Notes: generated by a model from the letters alone, not told the origin. Counted from the first letter of the stretch, positions 1 through 8,663 are shown. The stretch: 46,277 nucleotides of DNA from Bacillota bacterium (GCA_028280325.1 JANQLZ010000145.1:1-46277); one strand, 5' to 3'. A program made the numbers and translations.

Positions 1-80
1 TTAAATATGAATAGATGGCTAACCTGAGCTTCTTGGTGCTTTATCTTATGGATTACAATTAGGAATATAAACTTTATCAA

Positions 81-122
81 ATAAGAACATGACAGCTTAC
101 TGTCATGTTCTTATAGTATAAT
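81..122 (+). promoter_or_regulatory. 15-bp perfect palindrome beside a TATAAT box, upstream of the WYL regulator
   Basis: Positions 81-95 and 100-114 are exact reverse complements around a 4-base loop (ctta). A perfect TATAAT follows at 117-122, about 55 bases before the first start codon. No T-run follows the stem, so a terminator is unlikely. The position fits an operator or a 5' hairpin acting on the WYL regulator gene, possibly by autoregulation, which is inference. I did not find a convincing -35 box at normal spacing; it may lie inside the palindrome. Confidence 0.55.
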
Positions 123-178
123 TGAAGCTAGAGAGTGCTTCAGGTGCTCATGATAATCCAAAACCAGGAGGGTAACAG

Positions 179-1096
179 GTGAAGATTGATCGTCTGCTTG
201 GTATTTTAACAGCGCTACTCCAAAATGAACGTATTACCGCACCGAGGCTTGCCCAAAAGTTCGAGGTTAGTCGCCGCACGATAAGCCGAGATATTAACTC
301 TTTGTGTCAGGCTGGTATACCAGTAATAACTCAACAGGGATGGAACGGCGGTATATCTATAGCCGAAGGATTTAAGTTAGACAAAAGTGTGCTCACCACC
401 AATGAACTTGCAAGTATGATTACAGCTCTCAGGGGGCTTAGCACTGTATCAGAAAAAACACAGATTGAACGAGTGCTGGACAAGCTCTCAGTAAATACGG
501 ACAGTGTAATATCATTACCAGAAAGCATTGTAATAGATCTTGCCTCCCATTACAGAGGTAGCCTGACCAGAAAAATTGAAGCAATTAAGCAAGCAATTCG
601 TGAAAGCAGAGTGATTGAGTTTGACTATTACTACCAAAAAGGTGAGAGCCGTCGTCGGATAGAGCCACACTTGATTACTTTTCAATGGATGGCCTGGTAT
701 GTATTTGGCTTTTGCCTTAAACGACAGGACTGGCGGATGTTTAAGCTGGCACGCTTGTGGGATCTTAAGCAATGTGCTGAAAGCTTTACACTTCGCGATA
801 TACCTCCTGAAAAAAGAGATTTCAATGCCCGGTTCACAGACCATCTGAGGCTTGTTGCCCTGTTTCACCCATCAACAAAATATCAACTAATAGAAGTCTA
901 TGGAACAAAATGTTTTACTACAGAAGATAACGGCATGCTGCGTCTTGAAATTGGCTATACCAATAGAGAATATACAATGAACTGGCTACTTGGCTTTGGT
1001 CACAAGGTTAGAGTGTTGTATCCAGTAGATATGGCTGAAGAAATTTGTCAGATAGCAGAAAAAATTATGGCAAGCTATCAAAAACAGGACATATAG
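179..1096 (+). CDS. HTH-WYL transcriptional regulator (YafY/DeoR-like)
   Basis: 305 residues. An N-terminal winged helix-turn-helix of HTH_11 type (about residues 5-55, with RLAQKFEVSRRTISRDI) is followed by a WYL domain from about residue 140, where the family signature appears as AWYVFGFC (WYV at 173-175). Such proteins are cytoplasmic repressors or activators that sense a ligand through the WYL domain. The start is GTG at 179, preceded by a strong ccaggaggg ribosome binding site. Immediately downstream, and probably co-transcribed, lies a flavin-binding-fold protein. A hairpin (1083-1106) spans the stop codon. The ligand and target genes cannot be read from sequence; a perfect palindrome just upstream is a candidate operator. 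Confidence 0.9.
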   Translation: MKIDRLLGILTALLQNERITAPRLAQKFEVSRRTISRDINSLCQAGIPVITQQGWNGGISIAEGFKLDKSVLTTNELASMITALRGLSTVSEKTQIERVLDKLSVNTDSVISLPESIVIDLASHYRGSLTRKIEAIKQAIRESRVIEFDYYYQKGESRRRIEPHLITFQWMAWYVFGFCLKRQDWRMFKLARLWDLKQCAESFTLRDIPPEKRDFNARFTDHLRLVALFHPSTKYQLIEVYGTKCFTTEDNGMLRLEIGYTNREYTMNWLLGFGHKVRVLYPVDMAEEICQIAEKIMASYQKQDI

Positions 1097-1106
1097 CTGT
1101 CCTGTT
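1083..1106 (+). other. 9-bp hairpin spanning the stop codon of the WYL regulator gene
   Basis: aacaggaca (1083-1091) pairs perfectly with tgtcctgtt (1098-1106) around a 6-base loop that contains most of the TAG stop at 1094-1096. No T-run follows, so it is not a classical terminator. It lies between two co-directional genes 47 bases apart and could set their expression ratio through partial termination or RNA processing. That role is inferred. Confidence 0.4.
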
Positions 1107-1143
1107 CAGGGTGATATGCTTAATGAAAAGGAGGTAAGGAGAT

Positions 1144-1557
1144 ATGCAAATTATCACTAAAGCTGAAGACTTACTGACAAAAAGCAGTGAAATCACCCTC
1201 GCATCGATCAATGAAAAGGGATACCCTATAGTCCGTGTGCTTTCAAAGACAAAATCAGATGGAATAAGGAAATTTTGGGTCTCAACCGGATTGTCTTCGG
1301 CAAAGATTAAACATTTTAAAGCAAATCCCAAAGCAAGTGCTTGTTTTTTCAATGAGGGAAATGGGGTAACCTTGGTTGGCAAGGTGTCCATTCATAATGA
1401 CTATGCGATTAAAGCTGAAATGTGGTTTGATTGGTTTATAGAACACTATCCAGGAGGTATTGATGACCCTAATTACTGTATCCTCGAGTTTGAAACAGAG
1501 GAAGCAGCACTGTGGATTGATCAGGAATTTGTAAACTTGCAGCGTAAACAGTTATGA
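1144..1557 (+). CDS. Pyridoxamine 5'-phosphate oxidase-like (general stress 26 type) protein
   Basis: 137 residues. The sequence follows the split-barrel FMN-binding pattern of the PNPOx-like/general stress protein 26 group: an N-terminal helix, then TLASINEKGYPIVRVLS, a central KPKAS-like segment (KHFKANPKASACFFNEGN) and a C-terminal YCILEFETEEAALW strand. Members bind FMN, F420 or heme and many have no known substrate, so no reaction is assigned. The start ATG has a good aaggagg site 8 bases upstream. It sits 47 bases behind the WYL regulator and is likely in the same transcript. A terminator-like stem follows at 1611-1652. Confidence 0.85.
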   Translation: MQIITKAEDLLTKSSEITLASINEKGYPIVRVLSKTKSDGIRKFWVSTGLSSAKIKHFKANPKASACFFNEGNGVTLVGKVSIHNDYAIKAEMWFDWFIEHYPGGIDDPNYCILEFETEEAALWIDQEFVNLQRKQL

Positions 1558-1610
1558 TTGATAAGTTAAAGGTTAAGTTTTACTAAGTTTTATATAAGCC
1601 AGCATTAACT

Positions 1611-1656
1611 AAAAAGATACGTTTAAGTACAGGTACTTAGATGTGTCTTTTTAAAA
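1611..1656 (+). terminator. Rho-independent terminator after the PNPOx-like gene
   Basis: aaaaagatac (1611-1620) pairs with gtgtcttttt (1643-1652), with one G-U pair, and an inner stem pairs taagta (1624-1629) with tactta (1634-1639). The 3' side carries the T-tract. It lies 54 bases after the stop codon. Confidence 0.65.
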
Positions 1657-1736
1657 ATGTGTTTGAGCTATAATTACTTTAGCTTAACTTTACACCTGCA
1701 CAGGATTACCTTAGTAGAGCGTAGCGCAACGTTGAA

Positions 1737-1763
1737 AACTTTCGATAACGAAACGTGAAAGTT
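1737..1763 (-). terminator. Possible weak hairpin downstream of the phosphotransferase gene
   Basis: aactttc (1737-1743) and gaaagtt (1757-1763) can pair, and the minus-strand reading continues into a short T-rich stretch. It lies just beyond the 3' end of the convergent phosphotransferase gene. The stem is short, so this is a weak call. Confidence 0.25.
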
Positions 1764-1776
1764 GAGTAATTAATTG

Positions 1777-2664
1777 TTAGAGCGTAAGTGGAAAGAAATT
1801 GTTAACCAGCTTAAGCTGCTGCATAGCAAACTTCAAATCTCCAAACCCCTGTTGAGCCAGGTCTACGTTTCCCAGCACAGACATCAATAAACGTGCAGTC
1901 AGTGCAAACTCAAAAGATTTTAAATCATTTATGATGCTGGTTTGATTAAGTAAATAGTCGAAGACCGGGTGCTTAAACCCTTTAAACAATACCAAGTTGG
2001 CAACGAATGAAGCAACATCCCAATATTTTGGCATAAGTGAGGCATCCTCAAAATCTGTCCACAGCCAGCCTTCCGTGCTTGGTACCAGGTTTCTGGAGTG
2101 AGCATCACCATGGGCAGGCCATAAATGGGTAGGCTCAATAATTCTCATTTGATGATCTGTTCTATAAAACAGGTCAACTAATGGTTTTATGTTAAGGTCA
2201 GAATCTTTATTTAATCTTTCTGCTGACATTTTTACTCTTTCCCAAACCCCAAGTACAGGAAGCTTATCTGAAAAATCTTTCATTGCAATAGTTAGATTGC
2301 TAAGTAGTCGGATGGCTTCACTAGCTGAAAGATTTAACTTCGTTGGCGTTATGTAGTTCCAAAATGTCATCCATATCCCACCCAAGTCATATGGACCTGC
2401 ACTTGCAAAATTAATGGGGGATACTACCGGAACACCCCAATTTTTAAGATGCTCTGCTACACGTAACTCACGAGCAAGCAACATGGATGACTTTTTGGGG
2501 TTCTCTTTAGAAACATAGGTTGCAACCCTGGCAACAACTGAATGAGGTGACAGGTGAATAATAAGATTTCCACTTTCACTTAGTATGTTAGGTGTAATAT
2601 CAGTAAGTCCAGTTTTATTGGCAATTACTAAAACTTGAGATATAATTTTATTTTTATCTGGCAA
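1777..2664 (-). CDS. Aminoglycoside phosphotransferase (APH)-fold kinase
   Basis: 295 residues. The catalytic loop WPAHGDAHSRN matches the family HGDxxxxN pattern, and LWTDFEDASLMPKYWD supplies the metal-binding Asp and the C-lobe of the APH/choline kinase fold. APH-fold kinases phosphorylate antibiotics, homoserine, choline, fructosamine and others; the sequence does not say which substrate is used, and resistance should not be assumed. The start is TTG, supported by an AAGGAG site 8 bases upstream. The gene converges with the PNPOx-like gene and diverges from the MutS-like gene, so it appears monocistronic. It may be a small-molecule kinase acquired for detoxification, but nothing confirms that. 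Confidence 0.85.
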   Translation of the reverse strand: MPDKNKIISQVLVIANKTGLTDITPNILSESGNLIIHLSPHSVVARVATYVSKENPKKSSMLLARELRVAEHLKNWGVPVVSPINFASAGPYDLGGIWMTFWNYITPTKLNLSASEAIRLLSNLTIAMKDFSDKLPVLGVWERVKMSAERLNKDSDLNIKPLVDLFYRTDHQMRIIEPTHLWPAHGDAHSRNLVPSTEGWLWTDFEDASLMPKYWDVASFVANLVLFKGFKHPVFDYLLNQTSIINDLKSFEFALTARLLMSVLGNVDLAQQGFGDLKFAMQQLKLVNNFFPLTL

Positions 2665-2874
2665 TATAACAACTCCTTTGTCAATTTTAATGCTTAATAA
2701 ATTGTAACATGATATAGTTTCAGTTGGTTAGAACTTATCTGTTTAGTTATCTATGTTGATAATGCGAACTGTTCTAATGCTTAGCTTTCAGCTTTTCAAT
2801 TTAATTACATTAAACTATTAAATATCCTCATTAAGTGCTAAACTATCACTATTGAAACTAAGGAGCAAGAATAA

Positions 2875-4650
2875 ATGCCTATAGAAGTTTATCAGAAGAG
2901 AATTAAGCATTACGATAAATCAATTAAACAGCTTTCAAAGAGGTTAAACAGCATAAGCAGGTTTAGGTTTTTTGTGATTCTTGCCATGCTGGGTACAATA
3001 GTTTTTGCTGAGCTAGATAAACTATCTTACACCTATGCTTTAGCACTTCCTTTTCTGGTAGTGTTTGCTTTTTTAGTTATCAGGCATCGAAAGCTTAAAG
3101 CAAAGTTAGGTTATGAGGTGATTCTGAAACAGATCAACATAGAGTCTGTTATGCGCTTAAATGATAAGTGGACAGAGTTTAAGGATAAAGGAGAGGAATT
3201 TATTGATGAGAGCCATAGCTATTCATATGATCTGGACCTCTTTGGACAAGGCTCTTTATTTCAATTGATCAATACTGCAAACACCTCTATCGGTAGAGCC
3301 AGGTTAGCGGAAATGTTTACTAAACCCGATTTAAATAAGACAGCGATAACAAAAAAGCAAAATGCTATTAGTGAATTGGCAAAAAAGAGATGGTGGAGAA
3401 CTAAACTTCAGGCAGAGGGCAAAGTAATTAAAGAGAATGTAAATATCCAGCATCTCACTGGTTGGGCTCAAAATAAAAACTTAAATTACTCAAATACTTG
3501 GTTTATAGCAGGCTCCCGTTTATTACCTGTAATTACAGCGGGTACTCTGCTGTTAGCTGGTGTTGGATTATTAGCAGCAAGTATTCCAGTAGGGCTGTTA
3601 ACAGTTCAATTTCTATTGCTAATGCTCAACATAAAGAACCATAACAGTGAGTTCACTGCTTTGTATAAATACAAAAACTGTATTAAGGCCTACCAAAAAA
3701 TACTAAGGCAATTCGAAAAAAGCAGCTTTAAGTCAGAGTATCTGAGAGAGCTGAGTGATGGTTTAAAAGTTAAAGGACTCTCAGCAATAGAGCAGCTTAA
3801 AAGATTAGAGAGACTGGTTAATAGAATTGAGAACAGAAATAATCAACTGTTTATTGTAGTTAATGTGGTTTTGCTTTGGGATTACCAGTGCTTGATTGCT
3901 CTGGAAAAATGGAAAAACCAATCTGGAACCATGCTTAAGAAATGGCTGCAGGCAGTAGGCGAGATTGAAGCATTAGCCAGCTTGGCCAATATAGAGTATA
4001 ACTATCCTGCCTGGGCAAAGCCAGAGATTACCGAGAAGCCTTCGACAATTATAGCTGAGGATATTGGGCATCCATTATTAAAGAGCAGGGTTTGCAATGA
4101 TGCACATATCAGTGATGCCGTTAGAATTCTATTAATTACTGGTTCGAATATGTCCGGAAAGAGCACTTATTTAAGAACAATTGGTATTAACCTGGTGCTT
4201 GCCTATATTGGAGCTCCCGTTTGTGCAGACTATCTGAAGTGTTCAATTTTTAATATTCAAACCTGTATGAGAATCAGTGATAACCTCAACAAAGGCCTGT
4301 CATCGTTTTATGCTGAGCTGCTAAAGATAAAACAGATTGTTGAGGCAACAGCAGCAGACCCTCAGGTTTTCTTTTTGCTCGATGAAATATTTAAAGGAAC
4401 AAATTCTTATGATCGCCATATCGGAGCTAAAAGGGTTATCAAAAAACTGCATGAGAACGGTGCAGTTGGTTTGGTATCAACCCATGATCTTGAACTGGGT
4501 TTATTAGAAGAAGATATTATTAAAAACTACCATTTTCAAGAGCACTATGATGATAATGAAATATGCTTTGACTACAAGCTGAAATCAGGCATATCATCTA
4601 CAAGAAATGCCTTGTATCTTATGAAGATAATAGGTATAGAAGAAGAGTAA
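2875..4650 (+). CDS. Membrane-anchored MutS-like ATPase (MutS domain III/V only)
   Basis: 591 residues. The C-terminal ABC-type ATPase of the MutS family is intact: Walker A GSNMSGKST (about residue 423), the FFLLDEIFKGTN Walker B (about 502) and a STHDLELG H-loop (about 538). The N-terminal mismatch-recognition domain of true MutS is absent. Instead there are two pairs of hydrophobic segments, about residues 28-70 and 213-250, suggesting a membrane-associated protein. Between them lies a helical region resembling the MutS core/clamp. This matches a poorly studied bacterial MutS-related family distinct from MutS1 and the Smr-containing MutS2. ATG start with aaggag 8 bases upstream. A role in mismatch repair is not supported; function is unknown. 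Confidence 0.85.
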   Translation: MPIEVYQKRIKHYDKSIKQLSKRLNSISRFRFFVILAMLGTIVFAELDKLSYTYALALPFLVVFAFLVIRHRKLKAKLGYEVILKQINIESVMRLNDKWTEFKDKGEEFIDESHSYSYDLDLFGQGSLFQLINTANTSIGRARLAEMFTKPDLNKTAITKKQNAISELAKKRWWRTKLQAEGKVIKENVNIQHLTGWAQNKNLNYSNTWFIAGSRLLPVITAGTLLLAGVGLLAASIPVGLLTVQFLLLMLNIKNHNSEFTALYKYKNCIKAYQKILRQFEKSSFKSEYLRELSDGLKVKGLSAIEQLKRLERLVNRIENRNNQLFIVVNVVLLWDYQCLIALEKWKNQSGTMLKKWLQAVGEIEALASLANIEYNYPAWAKPEITEKPSTIIAEDIGHPLLKSRVCNDAHISDAVRILLITGSNMSGKSTYLRTIGINLVLAYIGAPVCADYLKCSIFNIQTCMRISDNLNKGLSSFYAELLKIKQIVEATAADPQVFFLLDEIFKGTNSYDRHIGAKRVIKKLHENGAVGLVSTHDLELGLLEEDIIKNYHFQEHYDDNEICFDYKLKSGISSTRNALYLMKIIGIEEE

Positions 4651-4683
4651 TTTTCCAGCTGATAAAAGTCAATTAGTATTGTT

Positions 4684-4712
4684 AGGCAGTGGTAATAAAA
4701 ACTGCCTTTTTT
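4684..4712 (+). terminator. Rho-independent terminator after the MutS-like gene
   Basis: aggcagt (4684-4690) pairs with actgcct (4701-4707) around a 10-base loop, followed by a run of six T. It lies in the short gap between two convergent genes and is oriented for the plus-strand gene. Confidence 0.8.
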
Positions 4713-4720
4713 ATACTGCT

Positions 4721-5914
4721 TTAATTAATGTCGATAACCATAAACTTTGAATCCAGTTTAGTTTCCGTATAATAATGTCTGCCATACACCAAAAGTTTAT
4801 TGCCTTTTGGCGAGAATTTTGCAAAATAAGGCAAGTAAATAGGAGAAGTTACCCACTTTTGCTGACCGGTTTGGTAATTGAACAAAAGGACTGGGGATCC
4901 TCGATGTTTATCTTGAACACTACACCTTAAGGCTATGTAGGGTTCACAGACATCCAGTAAATCAAATGTTTCAACATTAAACCCTGCTATAGTATCTGTA
5001 AAAAGAAAATGCTCATAGCTATTATCATTGAGGTTATAAACTCGAATTTCCTTATCTCTGTTATCAAAAACTCCATCGCATAATGCTATTAAATACTGAT
5101 TATCTTTTGTAAAAGCCATGGTTGAGACATTTCCAAAGTCAATGCTCTGCACTTTGTTATCTTCTAAATCAGCAACATGTAGGCCTCGATCATCACTACT
5201 ATAAAAAATTTCAAAGAAAGCAAAAGCCATACCATCTTTAGACCATTTAATATACTGATATATACTCTCTGGAATCAGTTTACTTTGATCACCAGAGTAA
5301 GATTGGCCTGGTTTAATTAGTTTATCTGTGACAGGTTTAACTACAGTTGTTGTTTTGTTTTGGATATTGTAAGTAACCATATCTTCATTACTATTTGCTC
5401 CAGCTAATAATCCGTTAACAGAGATAGGGTATCTGGGGCTTTCATAGTAATTTCTGAATCCTGTAATGCTTAGACCATGTGATTGTAATATTTTTTGAGC
5501 TTCATCAGAATTGAAGTCATAAAACTTATGCTCATCTCTCCAGGCAATTTCCTGTATAAAAGTACTGAAGCGACCTTTATATATAAGTTGTTCTTTCTTG
5601 GTATTTAAACTATAAAGATAAATTATAAGTGGATCATCAGGCTGATGATTGACAGCTAAATTATACTTCATGGTAGCGAAAATAATTATATTTTCATTAT
5701 CGATCCAATCATAGCTGAGATTATACCTTAACAACTCTTTATAGATACTTAGATCGGTTACTGTCTGAGAAGTATAAGAAGCTTCTTCAGTATCTTTAGA
5801 CTTGGGGGCAATGCTTGGGGTTTCTTGATGAGGACTATAAGTAGTCTCTTTCGTGCACCCGGTAACTAGAAAAGTGATTACTATCAAGACAATTAACAAT
5901 TTTTTTGTAGGCAT
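4721..5914 (-). CDS. Lipoprotein with predicted beta-propeller-like repeats
   Basis: 397 residues. A lipoprotein signal peptide is clear: KK near the N-terminus, a hydrophobic core and the lipobox LVTGC with the acylated Cys at position 20. A Ser/Thr/Pro-rich spacer follows. The rest contains recurring blocks of the type KWSKDGMAFAFFE, AFTKDNQYLIALCD and KFSPKGNKLLVYG, which look like TolB/WD-like blade strands (sequence pattern only). The protein is likely anchored on the outer face of the membrane and may bind a ligand or partner. No enzyme motif is seen. The ribosome binding site is weak. It appears to be transcribed alone. Confidence 0.7.
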   Translation of the reverse strand: MPTKKLLIVLIVITFLVTGCTKETTYSPHQETPSIAPKSKDTEEASYTSQTVTDLSIYKELLRYNLSYDWIDNENIIIFATMKYNLAVNHQPDDPLIIYLYSLNTKKEQLIYKGRFSTFIQEIAWRDEHKFYDFNSDEAQKILQSHGLSITGFRNYYESPRYPISVNGLLAGANSNEDMVTYNIQNKTTTVVKPVTDKLIKPGQSYSGDQSKLIPESIYQYIKWSKDGMAFAFFEIFYSSDDRGLHVADLEDNKVQSIDFGNVSTMAFTKDNQYLIALCDGVFDNRDKEIRVYNLNDNSYEHFLFTDTIAGFNVETFDLLDVCEPYIALRCSVQDKHRGSPVLLFNYQTGQQKWVTSPIYLPYFAKFSPKGNKLLVYGRHYYTETKLDSKFMVIDIN

Positions 5915-6002
5915 TTATATCGTATCCTATAAATATATTCAGTATAAGCTAAATGAGCGTATGTATATAAATCAATGAGGCAAACCTAGCGAATCTCCAG
6001 CA

Positions 6003-6431
6003 CTAATCCGACCAAAGTGTTACACCGGTAGAACTATCTGCTTTTCGCTCCATTATCGGGCCATCCAGTTCTGTAATGATAAACTCGCTGACAAAAATAA
6101 TATTTCCCTCAAGCAAATGTCCGGCATAACAGCGGCCGGTATTATCAGACACAGTTAAATGAACATGAGCCATCGGTTGGCCGTCTCTCATAGAAATATT
6201 GCCGATGCCGCTGGCTATTTCCAGCTGTTTGTCAATAGCTATTGACTCGTATTGGGTAGTTTGGGGATTATAATAGCCTAAATTGGCCTTTTGAACGGCA
6301 CCAATCAGCTGAATAGTTCCCATTTTAATATTATTGCTGATGATAAACTGCTCAATAGACAGATGCAAATCAGCTCCATAATCAAAGCGGCCCAGATAAG
6401 TATTTTTTACAGTGTATTTATTAACTATCAT
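6003..6431 (-). CDS. PPC/DUF296-domain protein
   Basis: 142 residues, all of it one PPC (DUF296) domain: the opening DYGADLHLSIEQFI, the central GAVQKANLGYYN and the conserved PMAHVHLTVSDNTG and GHLLEGNIIFVSEFIITE segments. Plant members carry this domain with AT-hooks; stand-alone bacterial members form trimers of unknown function and this one has no AT-hook. The start has an aaggag site. It lies 45 bases downstream of a PHP-domain gene on the same strand, so the two are probably an operon reading from the promoter near 7276-7303. Confidence 0.85.
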   Translation of the reverse strand: MIVNKYTVKNTYLGRFDYGADLHLSIEQFIISNNIKMGTIQLIGAVQKANLGYYNPQTTQYESIAIDKQLEIASGIGNISMRDGQPMAHVHLTVSDNTGRCYAGHLLEGNIIFVSEFIITELDGPIMERKADSSTGVTLWSD

Positions 6432-6476
6432 TTTTAATCTCCTTTTTAATATTAAATATCAGATCAGGGCTGCAGA

Positions 6477-7226
6477 TTACACCACTGGAAATTGCTTAGG
6501 CCCAGGAACTACCCCTTTTCCTTTTCTGGCCAAATATGATTTAATCGCCGGAACAGAGGTATTAAGGACATTGGCTTCCGTTAAGCCGGCTTCGGACAAC
6601 ACTTCTAAAGCTTTGTTAAAATTACCAACATCTAAATAAAAGTGGGCATCGCTGCCAACTGAAACCATGCCATTGTGTTTCTTAACCATTTTAGCAATTT
6701 GCCGGCAGTTAGCTTCACTTCCCCGGCGTGAAACTGAAAAAGAGCTGTTGTTTATTTCGATAAAAACATTTAAGTCTTTGGCTGACTGAACTACCTTTTC
6801 AATATTAATCGGGTAGTCTGGATTTCCGGGGTGAACTATGATATCGACATACGGATGTTTCATCGCATTTATCATTGCTTTAGTATTATCCTCAGTATTT
6901 CCTCCTGGATAACAAAAGGTATGGAATCCGGCTAAAACAATATCCAGCTGCTCTAAATAGCGTTCTGGCAGATCAATATTGCCTTCATGGTCAATAATAT
7001 TTGCCTCAATCCCTCGTAGTATTTCTACTCCAAACAGTTCTCTGGGAATAACCTTGATATTACCGAAATAATAAATGTGCGGTCCTCCGGGCATTTTGGG
7101 ACCATGATCTGTAATGGCGATTAACTCCAGGCCCTGATCGGCAGCGCTTTGAACCATTTCTTTTACTGTGCTGTAGGCATGCCCGCTGGCTACTGTATGA
7201 CAATGTAAATCAGCTACTAATTTCAT
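6477..7226 (-). CDS. PHP-domain phosphoesterase (YcdX type)
   Basis: 249 residues. The metal-binding motifs of the polymerase-and-histidinol-phosphatase fold are visible: DLHCHT at residues 6-11, AITDHGPKMPG, the EANIIDHEG segment, IIVHPGNPDYP and the C-terminal VGSDAHF. This arrangement fits the YcdX-like stand-alone phosphatases that use three metal ions. The natural substrate is unknown. The start is supported by an aaggagg site. It is the first gene of a two-gene minus-strand unit with the PPC protein. Confidence 0.88.
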   Translation of the reverse strand: MKLVADLHCHTVASGHAYSTVKEMVQSAADQGLELIAITDHGPKMPGGPHIYYFGNIKVIPRELFGVEILRGIEANIIDHEGNIDLPERYLEQLDIVLAGFHTFCYPGGNTEDNTKAMINAMKHPYVDIIVHPGNPDYPINIEKVVQSAKDLNVFIEINNSSFSVSRRGSEANCRQIAKMVKKHNGMVSVGSDAHFYLDVGNFNKALEVLSEAGLTEANVLNTSVPAIKSYLARKGKGVVPGPKQFPVV

Positions 7227-7275
7227 TTTATTCCTCCTTGAATTTAATTTTTATAAATAATAATGCTTTAATTAA

Positions 7276-7303
7276 ATTATATCCTGCAATTGCTAAAACA
7301 CAA
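7276..7303 (-). promoter_or_regulatory. Candidate sigma-A promoter for the PHP-PPC operon
   Basis: Read on the minus strand, TTGTGT (7298-7303) is followed 16 bases later by a perfect TATAAT (7276-7281), about 50 bases upstream of the PHP gene start. The rest of the gap 7304-7536 shows no gene or clear signal. Confidence 0.5.
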
Positions 7304-7536
7304 AGTCAATTAGAGAGTGCCAGTAGACATAATTTAACAAGAATTAATTCATTTATAAAAGAATGCAGGGGTACCATTCAGTGAATGAAGCATTGTTATG
7401 GTATTTATCAGAGTATTCAACGATTAGATATAAGAGTTAGCGCTAATGGGTGATTATTGTTTTTGTATTCCCAGTAAGTGTGTTTGATATAATGCTTTAA
7501 GGATCTAAAAACTAGAGTAGACCAGATAATAACCAA

Positions 7537-7570
7537 AATAAAAAGAGGCTTTCGCAAAACGACAGCCTCT
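7537..7570 (-). terminator. Rho-independent terminator after the desulfhydrase gene
   Basis: On the minus strand agaggct pairs with agcctct (plus coordinates 7564-7570 with 7544-7550) around a 13-base loop and is followed by tttttatttt. It lies 20 bases after the stop codon. Confidence 0.8.
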
Positions 7571-7590
7571 GTATTATATTATTATGTTGC

Positions 7591-8589
7591 CTATTTAGGG
7601 AGTACAGCATCAGCGTAGTGATAAAGCGATGGCGAACCGCCTGTATGCAGGAATAGTACCTTATCAGTAGGCTTAAAGAATCCTTTACGCACGAGGTCAA
7701 TTAATCCAGCCATCTGCTTACCTGTATATACAGGATCAAGAAGTATAGCTTCAGTTTGAGCGAGAAGCTGAATAGCTTCAATCATCTCTGGAGTAGAGTA
7801 TGAGTAACCAGCTCCAACATATTCATCGTAGACGATAATGCTCTCTCGAGGTGGCACAGGACAACCAACATGTTCTGCTGTGCCTTTAACCAGTTTGTAG
7901 AGCTTTTCTGTTTGAACGTCCTGCTTGCGACTAACGCTCATACCGAGGACAGGAATATTCATGTTATTACCATGTATTCCAACAAGAAATCCGGCATGGG
8001 TCCCACCACTGCCACTCGGAACAACAACATAATCGAAATCAAGACCTTCGTCAAACATCTGTTGCTGTAATTCCTGAGCACATTGCACATAACCTGTAGC
8101 TCCAATAGGATTGGAACCACCACCAGGAACGATATAAGCCTTACGCCCTAAGCCAGTTACTTCATCTGCTACTTTTTGCATGGCCTGCATCATATCTGCT
8201 CCACCAGGAACAACAGATATGGCTTCAACCCCAAGCATCTGAAATAAAAAGTTATTGCCACTGGCTTCTGGTTTGTAGCTGCCAGGGACCCGCTCTTCTA
8301 AAACTAAGCGGCACTTAAGTCCTTCTTTTACAGCAGCAGCAAGAGTTAGACGGGCGTGATTAGATTGAACGGCTCCACAGGTGATTATCGTATCTACACC
8401 TTGAGCAAGGGCATCAGCCATCAAAAACTCGAGCTTACGTGTCTTATTGCCACCAGAAGTCAGGCCTAACAAATCGTCACGTTTAGCATATATCGTTGGT
8501 CCACCGAGTACAGCTGAAAACTGAGGTAGTTTGTGAATCGGTGTAAAAGCATGTGTATAACGACGACGTGGGAACTTACCTAAATTCAT
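7591..8589 (-). CDS. dcyD: D-cysteine desulfhydrase / ACC deaminase-family PLP enzyme
   Basis: 332 residues counted from the second of two adjacent ATGs, which is 7 bases from AGGAGG; the first is only 4 away. PLP fold type II enzyme: the family motif TSGGNKTRKLE holds the PLP lysine (about residue 49), followed by CGAVQSNHARLTLAAA and a Gly-rich phosphate loop GSGGTHAG. The family includes D-cysteine desulfhydrase (D-cysteine to pyruvate, H2S and ammonia), ACC deaminase and L-cysteate sulfo-lyase. The overall wording is closest to D-cysteine desulfhydrase, but substrate assignment needs assay. It is monocistronic, with its own promoter and terminator; a near-direct repeat lies in its leader. 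Confidence 0.8.
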   Translation of the reverse strand: MNLGKFPRRRYTHAFTPIHKLPQFSAVLGGPTIYAKRDDLLGLTSGGNKTRKLEFLMADALAQGVDTIITCGAVQSNHARLTLAAAVKEGLKCRLVLEERVPGSYKPEASGNNFLFQMLGVEAISVVPGGADMMQAMQKVADEVTGLGRKAYIVPGGGSNPIGATGYVQCAQELQQQMFDEGLDFDYVVVPSGSGGTHAGFLVGIHGNNMNIPVLGMSVSRKQDVQTEKLYKLVKGTAEHVGCPVPPRESIIVYDEYVGAGYSYSTPEMIEAIQLLAQTEAILLDPVYTGKQMAGLIDLVRKGFFKPTDKVLFLHTGGSPSLYHYADAVLPK

Positions 8590-8607
8590 CATTTTCCTCC
8601 TAATAAT

Positions 8608-8663
8608 ATATATTTCGACTTACGTACTAAATCTACGAGCATATACTTTCGACGTCAGGTACT
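8608..8663. repeat. Near-direct repeat in the desulfhydrase leader
   Basis: Two copies of a unit with the form atata-tttcgac-gtact occur at 8608-8628 and 8641-8663. They lie between the candidate promoter (8689-8716) and the gene start on the minus strand, so they would be in the 5' UTR or serve as a tandem binding site for a regulator. Confidence 0.4.

Noticed and set aside
1777..2664. Antibiotic resistance gene
   Set aside because: Only the kinase fold is supported. Many APH-fold proteins phosphorylate other molecules, so resistance is not claimed.
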